A model generated the notes under the pieces. It was not told the DNA's origin. It worked only from the letters and a program-made list of their open reading frames with translations, and did no database searches. Shown in pieces: positions 34,577-42,398 of a stretch of DNA of 62,187 nucleotides (the stretch's first letter is position 1; every line of letters begins with the position of its first letter). The translations under genes and the position numbers were made by a program. Source of the stretch: Pseudomonadota bacterium (GTDB taxonomy: Bacteria > Myxococcota_A > UBA796 > SXON01); the NCBI GenBank assembly GCA_005778355.1, contig SXON01000166.1, forward strand, positions 1-62,187. The letters are read 5' to 3'.

Positions 34577-35912
34577 CGTCGGTGCGTTCGCCCGCCTGGA
34601 GAGCCGCCAACATCGCCGGAATCTCGCGGACCGCCGGGTGGAGGTCGAACCACTCCTCGCTGTTGAGGTAGCGGAGCACCACGCTGTTCGCGAGCATGCG
34701 GTCGGCGATCGGCCGTTGCCGCTCGTCGTCAACCGCGAGGCGGCGTTCCCGGGCCACGCGGGCCAGCCAGGGGTAGGCGTCGCTGGTCAGCGCGCGGTGG
34801 TAGGTGTCGCGAAGCTCAGCCAACGCCGCTTCCATCGCGTCGTCGGGCACCGGGAACTCGTCGCAGACCAGGAGCTCGCGCAGGAGGCGGATCAAGTCGC
34901 GGGGATAGCCTCCGGACAAGGCCACGAGCCGGTCGAGTCGCGACGACCACGCGCCTCCGAGCAGTTGCTCGAGGTTCTCAGTGGATACACGCCGCAGGAC
35001 GAGGTCGCGCGCGGCCGCCCAGCCTGGCGCGAAGCGGCTGCCGTCGCGGTTGGCGAGCTTGATCATCGGCATGAACTGCACTTGCTCGACGCGTCGCAAC
35101 ATCAACGATGGGGGCACGGTGTAGACCGCGTGAACCGGGAGGCGCACGTACGGCGCGCCACCGGCGAAGAGCTGCTCGGCGCTCTGCTGCACCTGGTCCC
35201 AGTTGGCCGAGGTACCGCGCAGCTTCTCTAGTGAGTCGAAGATGACCACGAGCCCCGCGCGTCCGGCGGCTCGCGCCCTGAGCTCGTGGCCTGACAGCTC
35301 AGCGCGTGCCTGCGCAAGAAAACTGGTCAGGTTGGCGGCCACCAGCTCGCGCACCCGCTGCCGGAAGGACGGCCGCGTCTTGAGTTCCAGCACCAGCTTG
35401 CCCACGTCCTGGAGAGTGAACTCCGCCTTGCCCAGGTTGACGTCGGTCGCTTGCAGCCAGTGCCAGAATCGGGTGAGATAGCCGTTGGTCAGCGCCCTGT
35501 CGGCGGCCTGTGCGGCGCTGGCTCCCTCGGCCTGCAACACCGCCAGCTCGCTGGCGTGCACGATCGCGACCATGATGTCGGGCACGTCGAGCGGCGCGCT
35601 GAGGTCGAGCGTGGCCTCGCCATCAACGGTGACCGCGAGCAGGTTTGCACCGGTTGTCTCTCCGAGGATGTCGGCGAGCCGGCGCAGCTCCGTCGTCTTT
35701 CCGGAACCGGGCAGTCCGCTGAAAAGCACGAGCTCGGGCTCCGTTGCGAGTCGAATCCGCGTTGCCAGGTCGCGCGCCCATCGGCGCCCGCGGGGCCGGG
35801 CGGACCGCTCATCGGCCGCGTCGATGTCGACGTTTCGGGGGTCGTCGGGCTCCAGTGCGCGATTCGGGTCGCACCGATTGTAGAGCACCTTCAGAACACC
35901 CAGATCCAACAT
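34569..35912 (-). CDS. AAA/STAND-type P-loop ATPase, first gene of a two-gene cassette
   Basis: 447 residues. Residues 8-32 (KVLYNRCDPNRALEPDDPR) are a conserved-looking lead-in seen in related ATPases of cyanobacteria and myxobacteria. Walker A is GLPGSGKT at 66-73, Walker B is VVIFDSLEK at 222-230, and VYTVPPSL at 263-270 looks like sensor 1. The C-terminal part (SGGYPRDLIRLLRELL, then RMLANSVVLRYLN) resembles Orc1/Cdc6 or NACHT lid and winged-helix regions. It overlaps the next gene by eight bases. A GGAG precedes the ATG. Upstream, 44 bases away, end the beta-helix lipoprotein genes on the same strand. The function is unknown. Confidence 0.68.
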   Translation of the reverse strand: MLDLGVLKVLYNRCDPNRALEPDDPRNVDIDAADERSARPRGRRWARDLATRIRLATEPELVLFSGLPGSGKTTELRRLADILGETTGANLLAVTVDGEATLDLSAPLDVPDIMVAIVHASELAVLQAEGASAAQAADRALTNGYLTRFWHWLQATDVNLGKAEFTLQDVGKLVLELKTRPSFRQRVRELVAANLTSFLAQARAELSGHELRARAAGRAGLVVIFDSLEKLRGTSANWDQVQQSAEQLFAGGAPYVRLPVHAVYTVPPSLMLRRVEQVQFMPMIKLANRDGSRFAPGWAAARDLVLRRVSTENLEQLLGGAWSSRLDRLVALSGGYPRDLIRLLRELLVCDEFPVPDDAMEAALAELRDTYHRALTSDAYPWLARVARERRLAVDDERQRPIADRMLANSVVLRYLNSEEWFDLHPAVREIPAMLAALQAGERTDDG

Positions 35913-35956
35913 CGCTCCAGCTTAACCGGGGTGCCGTCGACAGGGTCTCGGGTGCC

Positions 35957-37258
35957 CTACCAGTCCCCCCTCGGCCCCCCAAACTGCCCGATATCGTCGC
36001 GGCTACCATCGCCGTCGTTGTAGGCGGCCTCGGGGCTTCCGGCGTCGATGAGCGGCGAGCCGGGGCTTAGCGCCAGGTCGTCGGGCCAGGACGCGAACTG
36101 CGGGTCGCCAGACACCGCCGGGCGCACCGTCAAACCGCAGCCGTCGGCGGCGTTGCCCCAGAAGGCCGAGTAGCCATGGTCGAAGGCCTGGTCGCCGAGG
36201 ATGCCGCAGGCGCTGTCGGCGAAGACGCTGTTGACCGCGTAGGAGGAGCCGTTGCACGCGGTCATGGAGAGGCCAGCGTCGGCGCCGTAGAAAACAGAGT
36301 TTTCAAGCTGCAAGTTCATGTAGCGCACGTCGGCGCCGATGCTCCCGCCGCCGAAGACGCTGTTCTCGCTGATGAAGAGCTCGCTCGGGCTGTCGGGCTC
36401 CTCGGCCGTGCTCTCGTTGTCGTAGGCGTATACACCCGCGATTCCGCCGTACACCCGCGAGCGGTAGAAGGCGTCGTAACCGTGGTAGTCGTGCACGCCG
36501 TAGCCGCTGTCGCAGGTGATCTCGCTGTCGACCACGAGGAGCTGCACGTGGTGCCACACCGCCTGGTCGGCGCCGTCGCAATTGATGTACGTCCGGTCCA
36601 TGTTGAGCGTGGAGCCGTCCATGTAGACCGTGCTGCCGCCCACGGTGCCATCGTTGCCGTCGATGACCACGTCGACCATGTCGATGTTCCCGCCCCAGGA
36701 GCGGATCATGTACAGGCCGATGTTGTCCTCGAGGACCACGTCCTCCAGCTCCAGGCTCGACTCCTTCACCTCGATCGCCGCGCCGTCGCTCACGTCGTAG
36801 CCGCCGGTCACGGTCACCCCCGCCAGCCGGATGTGTCCCTGCTCGTACACCTCGACGTCGACCACGGTGCCGCCGCTGTCGCCGTCGATGGTGGTGCGCG
36901 CCGAGCCCTCGGTGCCGTAGATGTTGAGGTCTTTCCCGAGGTAATCGATGCGCTCGTGGTACACGCAGGGATCCAGCGCGATGTCGGCGGGCGACACGGC
37001 GGCGTCGATGGCTTCCTGGATGGTCTCGAAGTCACCACCACCGTTGCAGTCCACCACGAGGTCGGGCACCACCTCCGGGACGTCGGGGTCTTCGGCGGTA
37101 TCGGTGTCGGTGTCGCTGTCGGTGTCGCCATCCGCGTCGGTGTCGCCGTCGGCATCGGTATCGGCGTCGGTCTCGCTGCCGCCGGGATCCTTGATCTCGA
37201 TGGAGCTGGTGGCCTCGCAAGCGAGCAGCGGGAAGAAGCTCAGGATGAACAGGCGCAT
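35957..37258 (-). CDS. Right-handed beta-helix surface lipoprotein (paralogue 1)
   Basis: 433 residues. MRLFILSFFPLLAC is a lipoprotein signal. Residues 25-65 are an acidic DTDADGDTD-type linker. CNGGGDFETIQEAIDAA opens a parallel beta-helix of the pectate-lyase-like class, with repeated rungs such as LELEDVVLEDN, IDMVDVVIDGN and LQLENSVFYGAD. It closes with SPLIDAGSPEAAYNDGDGSRDDIGQFGG, a common end of these extracellular proteins. No catalytic residues can be assigned. Its ATG overlaps the stop of the paralogue upstream (TAATG). It may bind or cleave polysaccharides. Confidence 0.82.
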   Translation of the reverse strand: MRLFILSFFPLLACEATSSIEIKDPGGSETDADTDADGDTDADGDTDSDTDTDTAEDPDVPEVVPDLVVDCNGGGDFETIQEAIDAAVSPADIALDPCVYHERIDYLGKDLNIYGTEGSARTTIDGDSGGTVVDVEVYEQGHIRLAGVTVTGGYDVSDGAAIEVKESSLELEDVVLEDNIGLYMIRSWGGNIDMVDVVIDGNDGTVGGSTVYMDGSTLNMDRTYINCDGADQAVWHHVQLLVVDSEITCDSGYGVHDYHGYDAFYRSRVYGGIAGVYAYDNESTAEEPDSPSELFISENSVFGGGSIGADVRYMNLQLENSVFYGADAGLSMTACNGSSYAVNSVFADSACGILGDQAFDHGYSAFWGNAADGCGLTVRPAVSGDPQFASWPDDLALSPGSPLIDAGSPEAAYNDGDGSRDDIGQFGGPRGDW

Positions 37259-38451
37259 TACCAGCCTCCGTCCTGCGTGAAGGGACCACCGTAGATGCCG
37301 ATGTCGGCGTCGCTGCCATCCACGTCGGCCCCGAGCACGGCGCTGTCGCCCGCGTCGATCAGCGGCGAGCCCCGGTCGAGGTGGTAGTCGCCCGAGTTCG
37401 CGTCGACGAACTGGGGGTCGTTGCCGATGTTGCCGTTCTGACCCACCAACGCAGTGCCCTCGCAGCTCTCGGCGGTGTCCCAGAACGCGCTATTGGCCAC
37501 CGTGAGCGTGGTGAGATCTACGTTGAAGGCACAGTTGCTGTTCATGAGCACGCTGTTGTACACCTCGTTGACGCCGGGGTACTCGACGTTGTTGGTGTAG
37601 TCGACCCGCCCGCCGTCCACGATCACGTGCTTGAAGGCAAAAGAGCCGTACACGGCGCTATAGCTGCCCGTCAACACCGTGTTGTAGAGGTCGAAACTAT
37701 CTTCCGGGTGATCGTCCTCGTTCTCGCTGTAGATGTTCCCGGTGAGCACGCTCCGCATGATGTGGCCGGTCGTGTGCTCGAAGTAGCCGGCGTAGCCGCG
37801 GCCGCAGTCGACCGTGCTGTTGTCGACCATGCCGGCGCCATGCGCCCAGTAGAAAGCGATGCTGGAGCGCCCGCATTCCACGGTGCTGCCCGACATATCG
37901 ACCCCGCCGCGGGAGGTGGCGATCACCGCCGTGGTCTCGGCGTTGTTCGTGAAGACCGAGTCCTTCACTTCCAAGTCGGCGCCGTAGCCGTAGATCACGT
38001 ACTCGCCGGTGGTGTCGGTGAAGACGATGTCTTCGAGGTGGATGCTCGCCAACTCGGCATACACCGCCGCGCCGCGCGCGTTGCTGATCGTGAAGCCCAC
38101 GAGGGCGGTCTCGCTCGTCTCGCCGTTGCTGACCTGCACCGCGTAGCCACCGCTGGCGGCGTTGATCGTGGTCGAACCTGAGCCGTTGCGCGACTGGATG
38201 TAGAGCGACTTGCCGTTGTAGTTGAGCCGCTCGGTGTACTCGCAGTCCTCGACGATGATCCAGTCGCCGTCGGCCGCTGCGGTGATGGCATCGCCGATCT
38301 CGTCGAAGTCGCCACCACCATTGCAGTCCACCGTCCAGTCGGCGGAGCCGGTGGGCGCGGCGATGTCGTCGCCGTCGTCTCCATTCGCCGCTGGGTCGAA
38401 GGGCACGGCGACGCTGTCGCATCCGGCCACGAGGGTCAGAAAGGCCAACAC
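37258..38451 (-). CDS. Right-handed beta-helix surface lipoprotein (paralogue 2)
   Basis: 397 residues. GTG 38451 gives MLAFLTLVAGC with GGGAG five bases upstream; the ATG 22 codons earlier adds a Pro-rich segment that is not needed. The layout matches paralogue 1: an acidic linker, CNGGGDFDEIGDAITAA, beta-helix rungs (IHLEDIVFTD, LEVKDSVFTNN, VDMSGSTVECG), and the ending DRGSPLIDAGDSAVLGADVDGSDADIGIYGG. The Asp/Thr linker is much shorter than in paralogue 1. The pair probably arose by tandem duplication and is transcribed as one unit. Confidence 0.82.
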   Translation of the reverse strand: MLAFLTLVAGCDSVAVPFDPAANGDDGDDIAAPTGSADWTVDCNGGGDFDEIGDAITAAADGDWIIVEDCEYTERLNYNGKSLYIQSRNGSGSTTINAASGGYAVQVSNGETSETALVGFTISNARGAAVYAELASIHLEDIVFTDTTGEYVIYGYGADLEVKDSVFTNNAETTAVIATSRGGVDMSGSTVECGRSSIAFYWAHGAGMVDNSTVDCGRGYAGYFEHTTGHIMRSVLTGNIYSENEDDHPEDSFDLYNTVLTGSYSAVYGSFAFKHVIVDGGRVDYTNNVEYPGVNEVYNSVLMNSNCAFNVDLTTLTVANSAFWDTAESCEGTALVGQNGNIGNDPQFVDANSGDYHLDRGSPLIDAGDSAVLGADVDGSDADIGIYGGPFTQDGGW

Positions 38452-38472
38452 GGCTGCTCCCGGTGTGGAGGT

Positions 38473-38517
38473 ACCAGTGTACCTGGGAATGTCCACTGGT
38501 GGTAAACGGGGTGTCAA
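38473..38517 (-). promoter_or_regulatory. Promoter/operator candidate of the beta-helix operon
   Basis: On the minus strand TTGACA (38517-38512) is followed after 18 bases by GACATT (38493-38488). A 7-bp inverted repeat ACCAGTG/CACTGGT (38473-38479 and 38494-38500) overlaps the possible minus-10 region. The region is less GC-rich than its surroundings. Spacing and the weak minus-10 make this tentative. Confidence 0.3.
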
Positions 38518-38562
38518 GCGCCGGTAGAAACGACGGCGACCCGCCCCATGTGACGCGCGGGC

Positions 38563-38757
38563 CTAGCCGCCGGTGTCGCAGGTCTCGGCCTCGGAGAGCC
38601 CCGCCTCGCACTCGTCGAGGGCCGCCCCGTCGGGGTCGTCGTAGACCGCGTGGCAGTCGTCGCACTCCGACGCCGAGAAACAGTCACACACGTAGTCGCA
38701 GTATTCGGCACAAGGGTCTTCGGAGACACCGAAGCAGGCGATGAGAAGCAGCAGCAT
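38563..38757 (-). CDS. Small Cys-rich lipoprotein
   Basis: 64 residues starting MLLLLIAC, an ultra-short lipoprotein signal, followed by FGVSEDPCAEYC, YVCDCFSASECDDC, then DECEAG and ETCDTGG. About nine Cys after the lipid Cys suggest a disulfide-bonded or metal-binding knot. The frame opens much further upstream, but that part is antisense to the SDR gene and Arg/His-rich, so the short form is preferred. It is divergent from the SDR gene 18 bases away. No family is recognised. Confidence 0.6.
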   Translation of the reverse strand: MLLLLIACFGVSEDPCAEYCDYVCDCFSASECDDCHAVYDDPDGAALDECEAGLSEAETCDTGG

Positions 38758-38775
38758 CCGCGCTAGTAACGAGCG

Positions 38776-39522
38776 ATGGCAACGCGATTCAAGGGTCTGC
38801 GCGTGGTGGTTACCGGCGCCACGAGCGGCATCGGCCAGGCAACCGCCCACGCCTTCCGCCGCGAGGGGGCGCACGTGGTGGCCACCGGTCGCGACCCGGA
38901 GCGACTCGCGGCGGTGGCCCGCGACGTGGGGGAGGGGATCCGGGTCGACGTGACCGTCCCCGGCGACGTGGAGCTGCTGGCTCAGCTGGGCGAGGTCGAT
39001 GTGCTCGTCAACAACGCGGGCATGGGCCTTTTCGCGGGGGTGGACGACACGTCGGAGGCCGACCTGCGCCGGGTGATGGAGGTCAATTTCTTCGGCGCGG
39101 TGCGGGTGGCGACGGCGCTCCTGCCCGCCTTGCGACGATCTCGCGGGGTCCTGGTCCAGGTGGCGAGCGTGGCCGGTCGGCGGGGCTACCAGCGCCACAC
39201 CGCCTACTGCGCGAGCAAACACGCGCTGGTGGGCTGGTCGGAGGGCCTGCGCCAGGACCTGCGGGGCACCGGTGTGAGCGTGGTGACGCTGTGTCCACCT
39301 GCGGTGCGCACGCCCTTCTTCGAGAACGCCGGCTACATGAGCTTCGACGAGGACCACCCCGACCTCGTGCCGATGACCGCCGCGCAAGTGGCCGATGGTA
39401 TCCTCGACGCGACCGCGCGTCGTAAGCGAATGGCCATCTTGTCGCCGCGGGCGAGGGCCCTCGATGTGCTCAACTTCGTGGCCCCGAGCTTGCTCGACGG
39501 CGTGAGGCCGAGACGGGGGTAG
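38776..39522 (+). CDS. Short-chain dehydrogenase/reductase
   Basis: 248 residues of a classical SDR. GATSGIG at 14-20 is the glycine-rich nucleotide site, with an Arg after the second strand (TGRD) that favours NADP. VNNAG is near 78-82. The catalytic residues are S131, Y144 and K148 (YCASK). The C-terminal part has PPAVRTPFFENAGYM, as in the DltE/YqjQ-like subgroup that acts on lipid or acyl substrates. The substrate is not deducible. The TAG stop is the first part of the palindromic intergenic element that follows. Confidence 0.88.
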   Translation: MATRFKGLRVVVTGATSGIGQATAHAFRREGAHVVATGRDPERLAAVARDVGEGIRVDVTVPGDVELLAQLGEVDVLVNNAGMGLFAGVDDTSEADLRRVMEVNFFGAVRVATALLPALRRSRGVLVQVASVAGRRGYQRHTAYCASKHALVGWSEGLRQDLRGTGVSVVTLCPPAVRTPFFENAGYMSFDEDHPDLVPMTAAQVADGILDATARRKRMAILSPRARALDVLNFVAPSLLDGVRPRRG

Positions 39523-39652
39523 GCTTGAGGCTCTAGGCCTCAGGGAGGTCGGCGGCGCAAGGTGGCGTCGGCGCCTCCAGGGACGCCGGGGACCTCGGGG
39601 ACCGCCCGGGACGCTCAGGACCTACGGCCTAAGGCCTAAGGCCTACAGTCTC
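39519..39652. repeat. BIME-like imperfect palindromic intergenic element, copy A
   Basis: The element fills the gap between the convergent SDR and mlaF genes. The left arm starts GTAG then GGCTTGAGGCTCTAGGCC. The right arm, read on the minus strand, starts GTAG at 39646 and continues with GGCCTTA heptads. The two arms match at about 19 of 25 positions as inverted repeats. The last 13 bases GGCCTACAGTCTC run into the mlaF stop codon. Copy B at 60390-60497 has the same ends. Such paired REP hairpins with 5' GTAG are typical of BIMEs, and the element may also act as a bidirectional terminator. Confidence 0.7.
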
Positions 39653-40415
39653 ACTCCACATCCTCGTCCAGCGTTCCCCGGCCACCCGCGATGAACTCCC
39701 GCACGTAGCGGATGTCGCAGTTCTTCGTCTGCTCCGCCGTGCCGGTGAAGGCGATGTGACGCTCGTAGAGCATCGCGATGCGGTCGGACACGGTGAAGCA
39801 GCTGTCCATGTCGTGGGTCACGACGATGCTGGTGACGCCCAACTTCTTCTGGAGGGACAGGATGAGCCCGTTGATACGCCGCACGTTGACCGGGTCGAGC
39901 CCGGTGGTGGGCTCGTCGTAGAGGATCACCTCGGGCTGAATCGCGATGGCGCGGGCGAGTCCCACGCGCTTGCGCATGCCACCCGAGAGCTGGGCGGGCT
40001 TGAGCTTCTGGCTGCCGGGCATGCCCACCATGTCGAGCACCTCTTCCACCCGGGCGTCCATCTGCTTGGGCGTGCCCCAGTGGTGCTCGCGGAGCCCGTA
40101 CTTGATGTTCTGCTCGACGGTGAGCGAGTCGAAGAGCGCGCCGGACTGGAAAAGCATCGCGATGCGTTTGCGCACGCCGAGCAGGTCGCGCTCGCCCATC
40201 CTGGTGACGTCCTGGCCGAAGGCGAGGATCTGTCCCCCGTCGGCACGGAGCAGGCCGATCAGGGTCTTGATCAGCACGCTTTTCCCCGTCCCGGAGCCGC
40301 CGAGGATGGTGAGCGTTTCCCCCGGAAACACGTCGAGCGTGGCGTCGTCGAAGATCACCTTCGGTCCGAAGCGCTTCTTCACCCCGATGAAGCGGATGAT
40401 CGGCTCTGCGCTCAA
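39651..40415 (-). CDS. mlaF: Mla-type phospholipid ABC transporter ATPase
   Basis: 254 residues. Walker A is GGSGTGKSV, the signature LSGGMRKRVGLARAI, Walker B VILYDEPTTGLDP, and H-loop VTHDM; these are characteristic of MlaF/Mkl ATPases. The TTG start at 40415 overlaps the mlaE stop by four bases (TTGA); the long upstream frame is a shadow. It drives lipid movement between the inner and outer membranes with MlaE and an MCE protein. The MCE gene is not in this operon but at 49124 on the other strand. The palindromic element A follows the stop. Confidence 0.93.
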   Translation of the reverse strand: MSAEPIIRFIGVKKRFGPKVIFDDATLDVFPGETLTILGGSGTGKSVLIKTLIGLLRADGGQILAFGQDVTRMGERDLLGVRKRIAMLFQSGALFDSLTVEQNIKYGLREHHWGTPKQMDARVEEVLDMVGMPGSQKLKPAQLSGGMRKRVGLARAIAIQPEVILYDEPTTGLDPVNVRRINGLILSLQKKLGVTSIVVTHDMDSCFTVSDRIAMLYERHIAFTGTAEQTKNCDIRYVREFIAGGRGTLDEDVE

Positions 40416-41173
40416 CCGTACACCGCCACGAAGATGGTGCTGAGGATGTAGTTGCTGATGAGCAAGGTGATCGCGGTCACGACGACCGCGCGGGTGGTGC
40501 TCACGCCCACGCCCTCGGTGCCGCCGTGGGTCTGCAGGCCCACGAAGCAGCCGATGATGCCGATGAAGTAGCCGAAGAACACGCTTTTCCCGAGGCCGTG
40601 CATGAGGTCGACCACCCAGAGCGTGTCTTTCACCTGGGTGAAGAAGAACTTCGAGGTCACGCCCACCTCGCGCATCGTGATGAGCATGCCGCCAAAGACG
40701 CCGACCACGTCGGCGAGCATCGTGAGCAGCGGGAGGGCCAGCGTGCAGGCGAGCACTCGCGGCGCCACGAGCTTCTTGATGGGGTCGGCCCCGAGCGCGC
40801 GGATCGCGTCGACCTGCTCGGTCACGACCATGCTCCCGAGCTCCGCCGCGATGCCCGAGCCCACGCGTCCACCCACGAGGAGCGCGGTCAGCGTGGGGCC
40901 GAGCTCGCGCACGATGCCGAGCGCCACGAGCTTGCCGGTGTACATCGAGCCGCCGTAGGCCTCCAGGCCGGTCGCGAACTGCAAGGCCAGCACCATGCCG
41001 GTGAACAAGGCCGTGAGCGCGGTGATCGACCAGCTCTGGATGCCCGCGTGATCGAGCTGGTAGATCACCGGGAAGATCTCGATCGGCGACTTCCAGAAGG
41101 CCTTGAAGGTTTGCACGCTCAGGATCGAGACGCCGCCCACGTCGCGCAGCAGGTTGCGGAAGCCGTCCATCAT
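40412..41173 (-). CDS. mlaE: Mla-type phospholipid ABC transporter permease
   Basis: 253 residues with five to six TM segments. FTGMVLALQFATGLEAYGG, then LTALLVGGRVGSGIAAELGSM and MVVTEQVDAIRALGADP are the MlaE/YrbE landmarks. The start is ATG 41173 (ATGA overlap with the lipoprotein stop) or 41170 (TGATG). It forms the inner-membrane channel of the Mla complex and is coupled to mlaF downstream. A long frame upstream continues into the lipoprotein gene in another reading and is not used. Confidence 0.93.
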   Translation of the reverse strand: MMDGFRNLLRDVGGVSILSVQTFKAFWKSPIEIFPVIYQLDHAGIQSWSITALTALFTGMVLALQFATGLEAYGGSMYTGKLVALGIVRELGPTLTALLVGGRVGSGIAAELGSMVVTEQVDAIRALGADPIKKLVAPRVLACTLALPLLTMLADVVGVFGGMLITMREVGVTSKFFFTQVKDTLWVVDLMHGLGKSVFFGYFIGIIGCFVGLQTHGGTEGVGVSTTRAVVVTAITLLISNYILSTIFVAVYG

Positions 41174-41643
41174 CGGGTGCGAACCGAAAAACCGTCGAGC
41201 ACGGCCTGGTAGTCGGGCCAGAGCGCGTCGAGCTGCCCCACGGGCGCGATGAGCACGAAGTCGTAGGTGCACCAGTCGTGGTTGACCACCGCCACGCCGA
41301 GGCGCACCGGCACGCCGTCGAGACGCGCGGTGTGGGTGCGGACGATGCCCTCGCGAGGGCCAATCATCTGGCGAAGCTGGATGTCCTGCGTCACGCCCTG
41401 GAAGCCGGCGGTCAGCTCGGTGGCGAGGAGCGCGACGTCGCCCTCGCGGAAGCGGTTTCCACAGTTGGAATCTGTATAGATCGACGCGCCCTGCGCAGTG
41501 TTCACCCACGCCCGGTCGGCGCCGCCCGACTTGACGACGGTCCACGCGGCGCCGGGGCTGCCGGTGTCGTACTGACCCTCCAGCTTCCGTGCGAGTCGCC
41601 AGGACGCGGGCATACACGCCAGGAGGACCAGGAGCACCGTCAT
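41170..41643 (-). CDS. Small lipoprotein inserted in the Mla operon
   Basis: 157 residues. MTVLLVLLAC is an ultra-short signal with L-L-A-C. The mature part (YTDSNCGNRFREGDVALLAT, then HDWCTYDFVLIAPVGQ and LDGFSVRTR) has two Cys and resembles small lipoproteins of uncertain function that accompany Mla-like operons in related bacteria. It overlaps the ABC ATPase gene upstream and mlaE downstream by four bases each, so it is tightly co-expressed. It might assist lipid transfer at the periplasmic face; this is inference from position only. Confidence 0.75.
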   Translation of the reverse strand: MTVLLVLLACMPASWRLARKLEGQYDTGSPGAAWTVVKSGGADRAWVNTAQGASIYTDSNCGNRFREGDVALLATELTAGFQGVTQDIQLRQMIGPREGIVRTHTARLDGVPVRLGVAVVNHDWCTYDFVLIAPVGQLDALWPDYQAVLDGFSVRTR

Positions 41644-42386
41644 TCGGTGCCGCCAGAGTCAACTTCGCCCGACTCAAGCCCCCCGGTGATGCGCAGGAAG
41701 ACGTCTTCCAGCGACTCTCCGCCCTCGCACAGCTCAGCCACGGTGCCGGTGCGCGCGATGCGCCCGCGGTGGATGATGGCGATGCGGTCGCACACCTCGG
41801 CGGCCACGGCCAACGTGTGCGTTGACAAGAAGACCGTGCGTCCGAGCGCGGCGAGGCTGCGGAAGGTCGCCTTGATCTGGCGGGCGCCGCGGGGATCGAG
41901 GCCCACCATCGGCTCGTCCACGATGAGTAGCCGCGGCTCGTGCAGGAGCGCGCCGGCCAGCACCAGGCGCTGTTTCATGCCGTGGCTGAAGCTCTCGACC
42001 AGGTGGTCGGCTTGCTCGTGGAGTGACTGTCGCGACAGCTCAGTGGTGACCTTCTCGTCGAGCGTCGCGAGCGACATGCCGTAGACCTCGCCGAGGAAGC
42101 GCAGAAACTCCCTGGCGGTGAGCTTGTCGTAGAGGTAGGGTCGGTCGGGGATGAAGCCGATGCGCCGACGGGCTTCCACGGGGTGGAGCGCCAGGTCGAG
42201 GCCGTCGATCTCGATGCTGCCCGCGGTGGGCGGCAAGACCCCCGCGAGCATGCGAAAAGTGGTGGTTTTTCCCGCACCGTTGAGGCCGAGGAAGCCGAAT
42301 ACCTCCCCGCCGCGCACGTCGAGATCGAGCGGGTGAACCGCCTGGAAGTCACCGTACTTTTTCTCAACGCCTCGCGCGCGCAGCAT
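41640..42386 (-). CDS. ABC transporter ATP-binding protein (CcmA/ABC-2 type)
   Basis: 248 residues. Walker A is GLNGAGKTT, the signature region FSHGMKQRLVLAGALL (SHGM replaces SGGQ), Walker B LLIVDEPMVGLDP, and H-loop STHT. The order and C-terminus fit exporters with separate ABC-2 permeases. No permease is in this operon. The likeliest partner is the ABC-2-like membrane protein at 50236-52065 on the opposite strand, near the MCE gene, which suggests that parts of two transporters were separated. It lies 12 bases after the transglutaminase gene and overlaps the lipoprotein gene by four bases. Confidence 0.9.
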   Translation of the reverse strand: MLRARGVEKKYGDFQAVHPLDLDVRGGEVFGFLGLNGAGKTTTFRMLAGVLPPTAGSIEIDGLDLALHPVEARRRIGFIPDRPYLYDKLTAREFLRFLGEVYGMSLATLDEKVTTELSRQSLHEQADHLVESFSHGMKQRLVLAGALLHEPRLLIVDEPMVGLDPRGARQIKATFRSLAALGRTVFLSTHTLAVAAEVCDRIAIIHRGRIARTGTVAELCEGGESLEDVFLRITGGLESGEVDSGGTE

Positions 42387-42398
42387 GCCGACCGCTAC

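Noticed and set aside
37080-37190. Simple GTCGGTGTC/GTCGGCATC-type repeats as a regulatory element
   Set aside because: They encode the acidic DTDADGDTD linker of a beta-helix lipoprotein in frame; low-complexity coding explains them.
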